Assembly: GCA_910589415.1 (NCBI GenBank)
Contig: OU342639.1
Span: forward strand, 10,362,268-10,426,267
Reading direction: 5' to 3'
From: Malachius bipustulatus
Lineage: Eukaryota; Arthropoda; Insecta; Coleoptera; Melyridae
Length of the DNA stretch: 64,000 nt
Within the stretch, counting starts at the first letter, position 1; the number at the start of each line of letters is the position of its first letter. This document shows positions 12,577-26,100 of the stretch, piece by piece. The position numbers and the translations under genes are program-made. Under the pieces are notes generated by a model. It did not search any database and was not told the origin of the DNA. It was given only the letters and a program-made list of their open reading frames with translations.

Positions 12577-15500
12577 ACATATAAAACTCTTTTCTAGCAG
12601 CTCCGGGACAGAAATTATGATTTATTTAATACTTCAATCGTAAGAAACAGTAGCAATTGCAACACCCTTCGCTGGATGTCAAAAAAGGTTATAACTTCTA
12701 AACCAGAAGAGCTAGAAAAAAGCCTCACGGCCCGTCATATTAATCACCAGAGAGTGGGCCTTTTTCAAAAAATAAAAAATAAAAAACATTTTTTTACTAC
12801 TTTTCAAAATTTTATTACAGACACCCATATTTGAAATTTCGAAATTTCTTGCGAAAATATTTTTGGATATGGAGTCGTTCCTAGTTTTTCGTGATTGTTT
12901 TACAATTTTCTCCACTGCTTACCGTTATTTTTCGATGTTCAGAAAAACTAATGGTAAGTGTAAGACTACCTACCCTCTCAGCTCCGATCACCCTGGTACC
13001 CAAAATTATTGTTTTGTGTCAATTGGGACGAAAAAGCTCATAACTTCCGAACCAGAAAAACTAGGAAAAAGCTTCACCCCTCATCTTAATCGCAAGAAAA
13101 TTCTCGTTTCGAAAATTAATCGAAATTAATTTTTGTGGAATTTCCCAAAATTTAACAGCAGCACTAATATGAAAATTCGAAATTTATTGTTCTTCCGGTA
13201 TGAAGCCATTCTGATTTTTTGCTGGTCAATTGAAGTACGCGATACCTTATCCTAATTTTGCGGTGTTTTTCGAACACAATGACATATAAAACTCTTTTCT
13301 AGCAGCTCCGGGACAGAAATTATGATTTATTTAATACCTTCAATCGTAAGAAACAGTAGCAATTGCAACACCGTTCGCTGGATGTCAAAAAAGGTTATAA
13401 CTTCTAAACCAGAAGAGCTGGAAAAAAGCCTCACGGCCCGTCATATTAATCACCAGAGAGTGGACCTTTTTCAAAAAATAAAGAATAAAAAACATTTTTT
13501 TACTACTTTTCAAAATTTTATTACAGACACCCATATTTGAAATTTCGAAATTTCTTGCGAAAATATTTTTGGATATGGAGTCGTTCTTAGTTTTTCGTGA
13601 TTGTTATACAATTTTCTCCACTGCTTACCGTTATTTTTCGATGTTCAGAAAAACTAATGGTAAGTGTAAGACTACCTACCCTCTCAGCTCCGATCACCCT
13701 GGTACCCAAAATTATTGTTTTGTGTCAAATGGGACGAAAAAGCTCATAACTTCCGAACTAGAAAAACTAGGAAAAAGCTTCACCCCTCACCTTAATCGCA
13801 AGAAAATGCTCGTTTCGAAAATTAATCGAAATAAATTTTTGTGGAATTTCCCAAAATTTTACAACGGCACTAATATGAAAATTCGAAATTTATTGTTCTT
13901 CCGGTATGAAGCCATTCTGATTTTTTGCTGGTCAATTGAAGACTTACGCGATACCTTATCCTAATTTTGCGGTGTTTTTCGAAAACAATGACATATAAAA
14001 CTCTTTTCTAGCAGCTCCGGGACAGAAATTATGATTTATTTAATACCTTCAATCGTAAGAAACAGTAGCAATTGCAACACCCTTCGCTGGATGTCAAAAA
14101 AGGTTATAACTTCTAAACCAGAAGAGCTAGAAAAAAGCCTCACGGCCCGTCATATTAATCGCCAGAGAGTGGACCTTTTTCAAAAAAAAATAAAAAACAT
14201 TTTTTTACTACTTTTCAAAATTTTATTACAGAAACCCAAATTTGAAATTTCGAAATTTCTTGCGAAATTATTTTTGGATATGGAGTCGTTTTTAGTTTTT
14301 CGTGATTGTTTTACAATTTTCTCCACTGCTTACCGTTATTTTTCGATGTTCAGAAAAACTAATGGTAAGTATAAGACTACCTAGCCTCTCAGCTCCGATC
14401 ACCCTGGTACCCAAAATTATTGTTTTGTGTCAAATGGGACGAAAAAGCTCATAACTTCCGAACCAGAAAAACTAGGAAAAAGCTTCACCCCTCATCTTAA
14501 TCGCAAGAAAATTCTCGTTTCGAAAATTAATCAAAATTAATTTTTGTGGAATTTCCCAAAATTTAACAGCGGCACTAATATGAAAATTCGAAATTTATTG
14601 TTCTTCCGGTATGAAGCCATTCTGATTTTTTGCTGATCAATTGAAGACTTACGCGATACCTTATCCTAATTTTGCGGTGTTTTTCGAAAACAATGACATA
14701 TAAAACTCTTTTCTAGCAGCTCCGGGACAGAAATCATGATTTATTTAATACTTCAATCGTAAGAAACAGTAGCAATTGCAACACCCTTCGCTGGATGTCA
14801 AAAAAGGTTATAACTTCTAAACCAGAAGAGCTAGAAAAAAGCCTCACGGCCCGTCATATTAATCACCAGAGAGTGGGCCTTTTTCAAAAAATAAAAACTA
14901 AAAAACATTTTTTTACTACTTTTCAAAATTTTATTACAGACACCCATATTTGAAATTTCGAAATTTCTTGCGAAAATATTTTTGGATATGGAGTCGTTCC
15001 TAGTTTTTCGTGATTGTTTTACAATTTTCTCCACTGCTTACCGTTATTTTTCGATGTTCAGAAAAACTAATGGTAAGTGTAAGACTACCTAGCCTCTCAG
15101 CTCCGATCACCCTGGTACCCAAAATTATTGTTTTGTGTCAATTGGGACGAAAAAGCTCATAACTTCCGAACCAGAAAAACTAGGAAAAAGCTTCACCCCT
15201 CATCTTAATCGCAAGAAAATTCTCGTTTCGAAAATTAATCGAAATTAATTTTTGTGGAATTTCCCAAAATTTAACAGCAGCACTAATATGAAAATTCGAA
15301 ATTTATTGTTCTTCCGGTATGAAGCCATTCTGATTTTTTGCTGGTCAATTGAAGTACGCGATACCTTATCCTAATTTTGCGGTGTTTTTCGAACACAATG
15401 ACATATAAAACTCTTTTCTAGCAGCTCCGGGACAGAAATTATGATTTATTTAATACCTTCAATCGTAAGAAACAGTAGCAATTGCAACACCGTTCGCTGG

Positions 15501-18500
15501 ATGTCAAAAAAGGTTATAACTTCTAAACCAGAAGAGCTGGAAAAAAGCCTCACGGCCCGTCATATTAATCACCAGAGAGTGGACCTTTTTCAAAAAATAA
15601 AGAATAAAAAACATTTTTTTACTACTTTTCAAAATTTTATTACAGACACCCATATTTGAAATTTCGAAATTTCTTGCGAAAATATTTTTGGATATGGAGT
15701 CGTTCTTAGTTTTTCGTGATTGTTATACAATTTTCTCCACTGCTTACCGTTATTTTTCGATGTTCAGAAAAACTAATGGTAAGTGTAAGACTACCTAGCC
15801 TCTCAGCTCCGATCACCCTGGTACCCAAAATTATTGTTTTGTGTCAATTGGGACGAAAAAGCTCATAACTTCCGAACCAGAAAAACTAGGAAAAAGCTTC
15901 ACCCCTCATCTTAATCGCAAGAAAATTCTCGTTTCGAAAATTAATCGAAATTAATTTTTGTGGAATTTCCCAAAATTTAACAGCAGCACTAATATGAAAA
16001 TTCGAAATTTATTGTTCTTCCGGTATGAAGCCATTCTGATTTTTTGCTGGTCAATTGAAGTACGCGATACCTTATCCTAATTTTGCGGTGTTTTTCGAAC
16101 ACAATGACATATAAAACTCTTTTCTAGCAGCTCCGGGACAGAAATTATGATTTATTTAATACCTTCAATCGTAAGAAACAGTAGCAATTGCAACACCGTT
16201 CTCTGGATGTCAAAAAAGGTTATAACTTCTAAACCAGAAGAGCTAGAAAAAAGCCTCACGGCCCGTCATATTAATCGCCAGAGAGTGGACCTTTTTCAAA
16301 AAAAAATAAAAAAAAACATTTTTTTACTACTTTTCAAAATTTTATTACAGACACCCAAATTTGAAATTTCGAAATTTCTTGCGAAATTATTTTTGGATAT
16401 GGAGTCGTTCTTAGTTTTTCGTGATTGTTTTACAATTTTCTCCACTGCTTACCGTTATTTTTCGATGTTCAGAAAAACTAATGGTAAGTATAAGACTACC
16501 TAGCCTCTCAGCTCCGATCACCCTGGTACCCAAAATTATTGTTTTGTGTCAAATGGGACGAAAAAGCTCATAACTTCCGAACCAGAAAAACTAGGAAAAA
16601 GCTTCACCCCTCATCTTAATCGCAAGAAAATGCTCGTTTCGAAAATTAATCAAAATTAATTTTTGTGGAATTTCCCAAAATTTACTAGCGGCACTAATAT
16701 GAAAATTCGAAATTTATTGTTCTTCCGGTATGAAGCCATTCTGATTTTTTGCTGATCAATTGAAGACTTACGCGATACCTTATCCTAATTTTGCGGTGTT
16801 CTTCGAAAACAATGACATATAAAACTCTTTTCTAGCAGCTCCGGGACAGAAATCATGATTTATTTAATACTTCAATCGTAAGAAACAGTAGCAATTGCAA
16901 CACCCTTCGCTGGATGTCAAAAAAGGTTATAACTTCTAAACCAGAAGAGCTAGAAAAAAGCCTCACGGCCCGTCATATTAATCACCAGAGAGTGGGCCTT
17001 TTTCAAAAAATAAAAACTAAAAAACATTTTTTTACTACTTTTCAAAATTTTATTACAGACACCCATATTTGAAATTTCGAAATTTCTTGCGAAAATATTT
17101 TTGGATATGGAGTCGTTCCTAGTTTTTCGTGATTGTTTTACAATTTTCTCCACTGCTTACCGTTATTTTTCGATGTTCAGAAAAACTAATGGTAAGTGTA
17201 AGACTACCTAGCCTCTCAGCTCCGATCACCCTGGTACCCAAAATTATTGTTTTGTGTCAATTGGGACGAAAAAGCTCATAACTTCCGAACCAGAAAAACT
17301 AGGAAAAAGCTTCACCCCTCATCTTAATCGCAAGAAAATTCTCGTTTCGAAAATTAATCGAAATTAATTTTTGTGGAATTTCCCAAAATTTAACAGCAGC
17401 ACTAATATGAAAATTCGAAATTTATTGTTCTTCCGGTATGAAGCCATTCTGATTTTTTGCTGGTCAATTGAAGTACGCGATACCTTATCCTAATTTTGCG
17501 GTGTTTTTCGAACACAATGACATATAAAACTCTTTTCTAGCAGCTCCGGGACAGAAATTATGATTTATTTAATACCTTCAATCGTAAGAAACAGTAGCAA
17601 TTGCAACACCGTTCGCTGGATGTCAAAAAAGGTTATAACTTCTAAACCAGAAGAGCTGGAAAAAAGCCTCACGGCCCGTCATATTAATCACCAGAGAGTG
17701 GACCTTTTTCAAAAAATAAAGAATAAAAAACATTTTTTTACTACTTTTCAAAATTTTATTACAGACACCCATATTTGAAATTTCGAAATTTCTTGCGAAA
17801 ATATTTTTGGATATGGAGTCGTTCTTAGTTTTTCGTGATTGTTATACAATTTTCTCCACTGCTTACCGTTATTTTTCGATGTTCAGAAAAACTAATGGTA
17901 AGTGTAAGACTACCTACCCTCTCAGCTCCGATCACCCTGGTACCCAAAATTATTGTTTTGTGTCAAATGGGACGAAAAAGCTCATAACTTCCGAACTAGA
18001 AAAACTAGGAAAAAGCTTCACCCCTCACCTTAATCGCAAGAAAATGCTCGTTTCGAAAATTAATCGAAATTAATGTTTGTGGAATTTTCCAAAATTTTAC
18101 AACGGCACTAATATGAAAATTCGAAATTTATTGTTCTTCCGGTATGAAGCCATTCTGATTTTTTGCTGATCAATTGAAGACTTACGCGATACCTTATCCT
18201 AATTTTGCGGTGTTTTTCGAAAACAATGACATATAAAACTCTTTTCTAGCAGCTCCGGGACAGAAATTATGATTTATTTAATACCTTCAATCGTAAGAAA
18301 CAGTAGCAATTGCAACACCCTTCGCTGGATGTCAAAAAAGGTTATAACTTCTAAACCAGAAGAGCTAGAAAAAAGCCTCACGGCCCGTCATATTAATCGC
18401 CAGAGAGTGGACCTTTTTCAAAAAAAAATAAAAAACATTTTTTTACTACTTTTCAAAATTTTATTACAGAAACCCAAATTTGAAATTTCGAAATTTCTTG

Positions 18501-18933
18501 CGAAATTATTTTTGGATATGGAGTCGTTTTTAGTTTTTCGTGATTGTTTTACAATTTTCTCCACTGCTTACCGTTATTTTTCGATGTTCAGAAAAACTAA
18601 TGGTAAGTATAAGACTGCCTACCCTCTCAGCTCCGATCACCCTGGTACCCAAAATTATTGTTGTGTGTCAAATGGGACGAAAAAGCTCATAACTTCCGAA
18701 CCAGAAAAATTAGGAAAAAGCTTCACCCCTCATCTTAATCGCAAGAAAATGCTCGATTCGAAAATTAATCAAAATTAATTTTTGTGGAATTTCCCAAAAT
18801 TTTACAGCGGCACTAATATGAAAATTCGAAATTTATTGTTCTTCCGGTATGAAGCCATTCTGATTCTTTGCTGATCAATTGAAGACTTACGCGAAACCTT
18901 ATCCTAATTCTGCGGTGTTTTTCGAAAACAATC
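12577..18933 (+). repeat. Trimeric higher-order repeat, 2,119 bp x 3 (M19-M27)
   Basis: Starts are 12,577, 13,282 and 13,991, then 14,696, 15,401 and 16,107, then 16,815, 17,520 and 18,229. Positions one and two repeat at exactly 2,119. The second-position monomers share agaagagctggaaaa, aaaaataaagaataaa and gattgttatacaa, a signature found elsewhere only in M35 and M40. The third position is less conserved: M21 and M27 resemble each other (offset 4,238), whereas M24 resembles M16/M18, implying replacement of one unit. Confidence 0.9.
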
Positions 18934-19588
18934 ACATATAAAACTCTTTTCAAGCAGCAATTGCAACACCCTTCGCTGGATGTCAAAAAAGGTTATAACT
19001 TCTAAACCAGAAGAGCTAGAAAAAAGCCTCACGGCCCGTCATATTAATCACCAGAGAGTGGGCCTTTTTCAAAAAATAAAAACTAAAAAACATTTTTTTA
19101 CTACTTTTCAAAATTTTATTACAGACACCCATATTTGAAATTTCGAAATTTCTTGCGAAATTATTTTTGGATATGGAGTCGTTCTTAGTTTTTCGTGATT
19201 GTTTTACAATTTTCTCCACTGCTTACCGTTATTTTTCGATGTTCAGAAAAACTAATGGTAAGTATAAGACTACCTACCCTCTCAGCTCCGATCACCCTGG
19301 TACCCAAAATTATTGTTTTGTGTCAAATGGGACGAAAAAGCTCATAACTTCCGAACCAGAAAAACTAGGAAAAAGCTTCACCCCTCATCTTAATCGCAAG
19401 AAAATTCTCGTTTCGAAAATTAATCAAAATTAATTTTTGTGGAATTTCCCAAAATTTAACAGCGGCACTAATATGAAAATTCGAAATTTATTGTTCTTCC
19501 GGTATGAAGCCATTCTGATTTTTTGCTGATCAATTGAAGACTTACGCGATACCTTATCCTAATTTTGCGGTGTTTTTCGAAAACAATG
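18934..19588 (+). repeat. Chimeric short monomer M28 (655 bp)
   Basis: The start has the class B deletion and the preceding monomer end (aatcacatataaa) matches M1-M2. The sequence then reads gtgggcc and aaaactaaaaaac as in the M15/M22 type, and continues with gcgaaattatttttgg as in other types. It looks like a recombinant of at least two monomer lineages. Confidence 0.75.
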
Positions 19589-22500
19589 ACATATAAAACT
19601 CTTTTCTAGCAGCTCCGGGACAGAAATCATGATTTATTTAATACTTCAATCGTAAGAAACAGTAGCAATTGCAACACCCTTCTCTGGATGTCAAAAAAGG
19701 TTATAACTTCTAAACCAGAAGAGCTAGAAAAAAGCCTCACGGCCCGTCATATTAATCGCCAGAGAGTGGACCTTTTTCAAAAAAAAATAAAAAAAAACAT
19801 TTTTTTACTACTTTTCAAAATTTTATTACAGACACCCAAATTTGAAATTTCGAAATTTCTTGCGAAATTATTTTTGGATATGGAGTCGTTCTTAGTTTTT
19901 CGTGATTGTTTTACAATTTTCTCCACTGCTTACCGTTATTTTTCGATGTTCAGAAAAACTAATGGTAAGTATAAGACTACCTAGCCTCTCAGCTCCGATC
20001 ACCCTGGTACCCAAAATTATTGTTTTGTGTCAATTGGGACGAAAAAGCTCATAACTTCCGAACCAGAAAAACTAGGAAAAAGCTTCACCCCTCATCTTAA
20101 TCGCAAGAAAATTCTCGTTTCGAAAATTAATCGAAATTAATTTTTGTGGAATTTCCCAAAATTTAACAGCAGCACTAATATGAAAATTCGAAATTTATTG
20201 TTCTTCCGGTATGAAGCCATTCTGATTTTTTGCTGGTCAATTGAAGTACGCGATACCTTATCCTAATTTTGCGGTGTTTTTCGAACACAATGACATATAA
20301 AACTCTTTTCTAGCAGCTCCGGGACAGAAATTATGATTTATTTAATACCTTCAATCGTAAGAAACAGTAGCAATTGCAACACCGTTCTCTGGATGTCAAA
20401 AAAGGTTATAACTTCTAAACCAGAAGAGCTAGAAAAAAGCCTCACGGCCCGTCATATTAATCGCCAGAGAGTGGACCTTTTTCAAAAAAAAATAAAAAAA
20501 AACATTTTTTTACTACTTTTCAAAATTTTATTACAGACACCCAAATTTGAAATTTCGAAATTTCTTGCGAAATTATTTTTGGATATGGAGTCGTTCTTAG
20601 TTTTTCGTGATTGTTTTACAATTTTCTCCACTGCTTACCGTTATTTTTCGATGTTCAGAAAAACTAATGGTAAGTGTAAGACTACCTACCCTCTCAGCTC
20701 CGATCACCCTGGTACCCAAAATTATTGTTTTGTGTCAAATGGGACAAAAAAGCTCATAACTTCCGAACCAGAAAAACTAGGAAAAAGCTTCACCCCTCAT
20801 CTTAATCGCAAGAAAATTCTCGTTTCGAAAATTAATCAAAATTAATTTTTGTGGAATTTCCCAAAATTTAACAGCGGCACTAATATGAAAATTCGAAATT
20901 TATTGTTCTTCCGGTATGAAGCCATTCTGATTTTTTGCTGATCAATTGAAGACTTACGCGATACCTTATCCTAATTTTGCGGTGTTTTTCGAAAACAATG
21001 ACATATAAAACTCTTTTCTAGCAGCTCCGGGACAGAAATTATGATTTATTTAATACTTCAATCGTAAGAAACAGTAGCAATTGCAACACCCTTCTCTGGA
21101 TGTCAAAAAAGGTTATAACTTCTAAACCAGAAGAGCTAGAAAAAAGCCTCACGGCCCGTCATATTAATCGCCAGAGTGGACCTTTTTCAAAAAAAAATAA
21201 AAAAAAACATTTTTTTACTACTTTTCAAAATTTTATTACAGACACCCAAATTTGAAATTTCGAAATTTCTTGCGAAATTATTTTTGGATATGGAGTCGTT
21301 CTTAGTTTTTCGTGATTGTTTTACAATTTTCTCCACTGCTTACCGTTATTTTTCGATGTTCAGAAAAACTAATGGTAAGTATAAGACTACCTAGCCTCTC
21401 AGCTCCGATCACCCTGGTACCCAAAATTATTGTTTTGTGTCAATTGGGACGAAAAAGCTCATAACTTCCGAACCAGAAAAACTAGGAAAAAGCTTCACCC
21501 CTCATCTTAATCGCAAGAAAATTCTCGTTTCGAAAATTAATCGAAATTAATTTTTGTGGAATTTCCCAAAATTTAACAGCAGCACTAATATGAAAATTCG
21601 AAATTTATTGTTCTTCCGGTATGAAGCCATTCTGATTTTTTGCTGGTCAATTGAAGTACGCGATACCTTATCCTAATTTTGCGGTGTTTTTCGAACACAA
21701 TGACATATAAAACTCTTTTCTAGCAGCTCCGGGACAGAAATTATGATTTATTTAATACCTTCAATCGTAAGAAACAGTAGCAATTGCAACACCGTTCTCT
21801 GGATGTCAAAAAAGGTTATAACTTCTAAACCAGAAGAGCTAGAAAAAAGCCTCACGGCCCGTCATATTAATCGCCAGAGAGTGGACCTTTTTCAAAAAAA
21901 AATAAAAAAAAACATTTTTTTACTACTTTTCAAAATTTTATTACAGACACCCAAATTTGAAATTTCGAAATTTCTTGCGAAATTATTTTTGGATATGGAG
22001 TCGTTCTTAGTTTTTCGTGATTGTTTTACAATTTTCTCCACTGCTTACCGTTATTTTTCGATGTTCAGAAAAACTAATGGTAAGTGTAAGACTACCTACC
22101 CTCTCAGCTCCGATCACCCTGGTACCCAAAATTATTGTTTTGTGTCAAATGGGACGAAAAAGCTCATAACTTCCGAACCAGAAAAACTAGGAAAAAGCTT
22201 CACCCCTCATCTTAATCGCAAGAAAATGCTCGTTTCGAAAATTAATCAAAATTAATTTTTGTGGAATTTCCCAAAATTTAACAGCGGCACTAATATGAAA
22301 ATTCGAAATTTATTGTTCTTCCGGTATGAAGCCATTCTGATTTTTTGCTGATCAATTGAAGACTTACGCGATACCTTATCCTAATTTTGCGGTGTTTTTC
22401 GAAAACAATGACATATAAAACTCTTTTCTAGCAGCTCCGGGACAGAAATCATGATTTATTTAATACTTCAATCGTAAGAAACAGTAGCAATTGCAACACC

Positions 22501-23114
22501 CTTCTCTGGATGTCAAAAAAGGTTATAACTTCTAAACCAGAAGAGCTAGAAAAAAGCCTCACGGCCCGTCATATTAATCGCCAGAGAGTGGACCTTTTTC
22601 AAAAAAAAATAAAAAAAAACATTTTTTTACTACTTTTCAAAATTTTATTACAGACACCCAAATTTGAAATTTCGAAATTTCTTGCGAAATTATTTTTGGA
22701 TATGGAGTCGTTCTTAGTTTTTCGTGATTGTTTTACAATTTTCTCCACTGCTTACCGTTATTTTTCGATGTTCAGAAAAACTAATGGTAAGTATAAGACT
22801 ACCTAGCCTCTCAGCTCCGATCACCCTGGTACCCAAAATTATTGTTTTGTGTCAATTGGGACGAAAAAGCTCATAACTTCCGAACCAGAAAAACTAGGAA
22901 AAAGCTTCACCCCTCATCTTAATCGCAAGAAAATTCTCGTTTCGAAAATTAATCGAAATTAATTTTTGTGGAATTTCCCAAAATTTAACAGCAGCACTAA
23001 TATGAAAATTCGAAATTTATTGTTCTTCCGGTATGAAGCCATTCTGATTTTTTGCTGGTCAATTGAAGTACGCGATACCTTATCCTAATTTTGCGGTGTT
23101 TTTCGAAAACAATG
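19589..23114 (+). repeat. Dimeric higher-order repeat, ~1,411 bp x 2.5 (M29-M33)
   Basis: Starts are 19,589, 20,293, 21,001, 21,703 and 22,411. M29, M31 and M33 match each other at offsets of 1,412 and 1,410, and M30 matches M32 at 1,410. M31 has a 3-base-scale loss at cgccagagtggacc. Odd-numbered units carry the cctagcctctc and tcaattgggac variants; M30 and M32 end with alpha-type B halves. Confidence 0.88.
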
Positions 23115-26100
23115 ACATATAAAACTCTTTTCTAGCAGCTCCGGGACAGAAATTATGATTTATTTAATACCTTCAATCGTAAGAAACAGTAGCAATTGCA
23201 ACACCCTTCGCTGGATGTCAAAAAAGGTTATAACTTCTAAACCAGAAGAGCTAGAAAAAAGCCTCACGGCCCGTCATATTAATCACCAGAGAGTGGGCCT
23301 TTTTCAAAAAATAAAAACTAAAAAACATTTTTTTACTACTTTTCAAAATTTTATTACAGACACCCATATTTGAAATTTCGAAATTTCTTGCGAAAATATT
23401 TTTGGATATGGAGTCGTTCCTAGTTTTTCGTGATTGTTTTACAATTTTCTCCACTGCTTACCGTTATTTTTCGATGTTCAGAAAAACTAATGGTAAGTGT
23501 AAGACTACCTAGCCTCTCAGCTCCGATCACCCTGGTACCCAAAATTATTGTTTTGTGTCAATTGGGACGAAAAAGCTCATAACTTCCGAACCAGAAAAAC
23601 TAGGAAAAAGCTTCACCCCTCATCTTAATCGCAAGAAAATTCTCGTTTCGAAAATTAATCGAAATTAATTTTTGTGGAATTTCCCAAAATTTAACAGCAG
23701 CACTAATATGAAAATTCGAAATTTATTGTTCTTCCGGTATGAAGCCATTCTGATTTTTTGCTGGTCAATTGAAGTACGCGATACCTTATCCTAATTTTGC
23801 GGTGTTTTTCGAACACAATGACATATAAAACTCTTTTCTAGCAGCTCCGGGACAGAAATTATGATTTATTTAATACCTTCAATCGTAAGAAACAGTAGCA
23901 ATTGCAACACCGTTCGCTGGATGTCAAAAAAGGTTATAACTTCTAAACCAGAAGAGCTGGAAAAAAGCCTCACGGCCCGTCATATTAATCACCAGAGAGT
24001 GGACCTTTTTCAAAAAATAAAGAATAAAAAACATTTTTTTACTACTTTTCAAAATTTTATTACAGACACCCATATTTGAAATTTCGAAATTTCTTGCGAA
24101 AATATTTTTGGATATGGAGTCGTTCTTAGTTTTTCGTGATTGTTATACAATTTTCTCCACTGCTTACCGTTATTTTTCGATGTTCAGAAAAACTAATGGT
24201 AAGTGTAAGACTACCTACCCTCTCAGCTCCGATCACCCTGGTACCCAAAATTATTGTTTTGTGTCAAATGGGACGAAAAAGCTCATAACTTCCGAACTAG
24301 AAAAACTAGGAAAAAGCTTCACCCCTCACCTTAATCGCAAGAAAATGCTCGTTTCGAAAATTAATCGAAATAAATTTTTGTGGAATTTCCCAAAATTTTA
24401 CAACGGCACTAATATGAAAATTCGAAATTTATTGTTCTTCCGGTATGAAGCCATTCTGATTTTTGCTGGTCAATTGAAGACTTACGCGATACCTTATCCT
24501 AATTTTGCGGTGTTTTTCGAAAACAATGACATATAAAACTCTTTTCTAGCAGCTCCGGGACAGAAATTATGATTTATTTAATACCTTCAATCGTAAGAAA
24601 CAGTAGCAATTGCAACACCCTTCGCTGGATGTCAAAAAAGGTTATAACTTCTAAACCAGAAGAGCTAGAAAAAAGCCTCACGGCCCGTCATATTAATCGC
24701 CAGAGAGTGGACCTTTTTCAAAAAAAAATAAAAAACATTTTTTTACTACTTTTCAAAATTTTATTACAGAAACCCAAATTTGAAATTTCGAAATTTCTTG
24801 CGAAATTATTTTTGGATATGGAGTCGTTTTTAGTTTTTCGTGATTGTTTTACAATTTTCTCCACTGCTTACCGTTATTTTTCGATGTTCAGAAAAACTAA
24901 TGGTAAGTATAAGACTGCCTACCCTCTCAGCTCCGATCACCCTGGTACCCAAAATTATTGTTTTGTGTCAAATGGGACGAAAAAGCTCATAACTTCCGAA
25001 CCAGAAAAATTAGGAAAAAGCTTCACCCCTCATCTTAATCGCAAGAAAATGCTCGATTCGAAAATTAATCAAAATTAATTTTTGTGGAATTTCCCAAAAT
25101 TTTACAGCGGCACTAATATGAAAATTCGAAATTTATTGTTCTTCCGGTATGAAGCCATTCTGATTCTTTGCTGATCAATTGAAGACTTACGCGAAACCTT
25201 ATCCTAATTCTGCGGTGTTTTTCGAAAACAATCACATATAAAACTCTTTTCAAGCAGCAATTGCAACACCCTTCGCTGGATGTCAAAAAAGGTTATAACT
25301 TCTAAACCAGAAGATCTAGAAAAAAGCCTCACGGCCCGTCATATTAATCACCAGAGAGTGGACCTTTTTCATAAAATAAAAAATAGAAAACATTTTATTA
25401 CTACTTTTCAAAATTTTATTACAGCGACACCCATATTTGAAATTTCGAAATTTCTTGCGAAAATATTTTTGGATATGGAGTCGTTCCTAGTTTTTCGTGA
25501 TTGTTTTACAATTTTCTCCACTGCTTACCGTTATTTTTCGATGTTCAGAAAAACTAATGGTAAGTGTAAGACTACCTACCCTCTCAGCTCCGATCACCCT
25601 GGTACCCAAAATTATTGTTTTGTGTCAAATGGGACGAAAAAGCTTATAACTTGCGAACTAGAAAAACTAGGAAAAAGCTTCACCCCTCATCTTAATCGCA
25701 AGAAAACGCTCGTTTCGAAAATTAATCAAAATTAATTTTTGTGGAATTTCCCAAAATTTAACAGCGGCACTAATATGAAAATTTGAAATTTATTGTTCTT
25801 CCGGTATGAAGCCATTCTGATTTTTTGCTGATCAATTGAAGACTTACGCGAAACCTTATCCTAATTCTGCGGTGTTTTTCGAAAATAATGACATATAAAA
25901 CTCTTTTCTAGCAGCTCCGGGACAGAAATTATGATTTATTTAATACTTCAATCGTAAGAAACAGTAGCAATTGCAACACCCTTCACTGGATGTCAAAAAA
26001 GGTTATAACTGCTAAACCAGAAGAGCTAGAAAAAAGCCTCACGGCCCGTCATATTAATCGCCAGAGAGTGGACCTTTTTCAAAAAAAAATAAAAAACATT

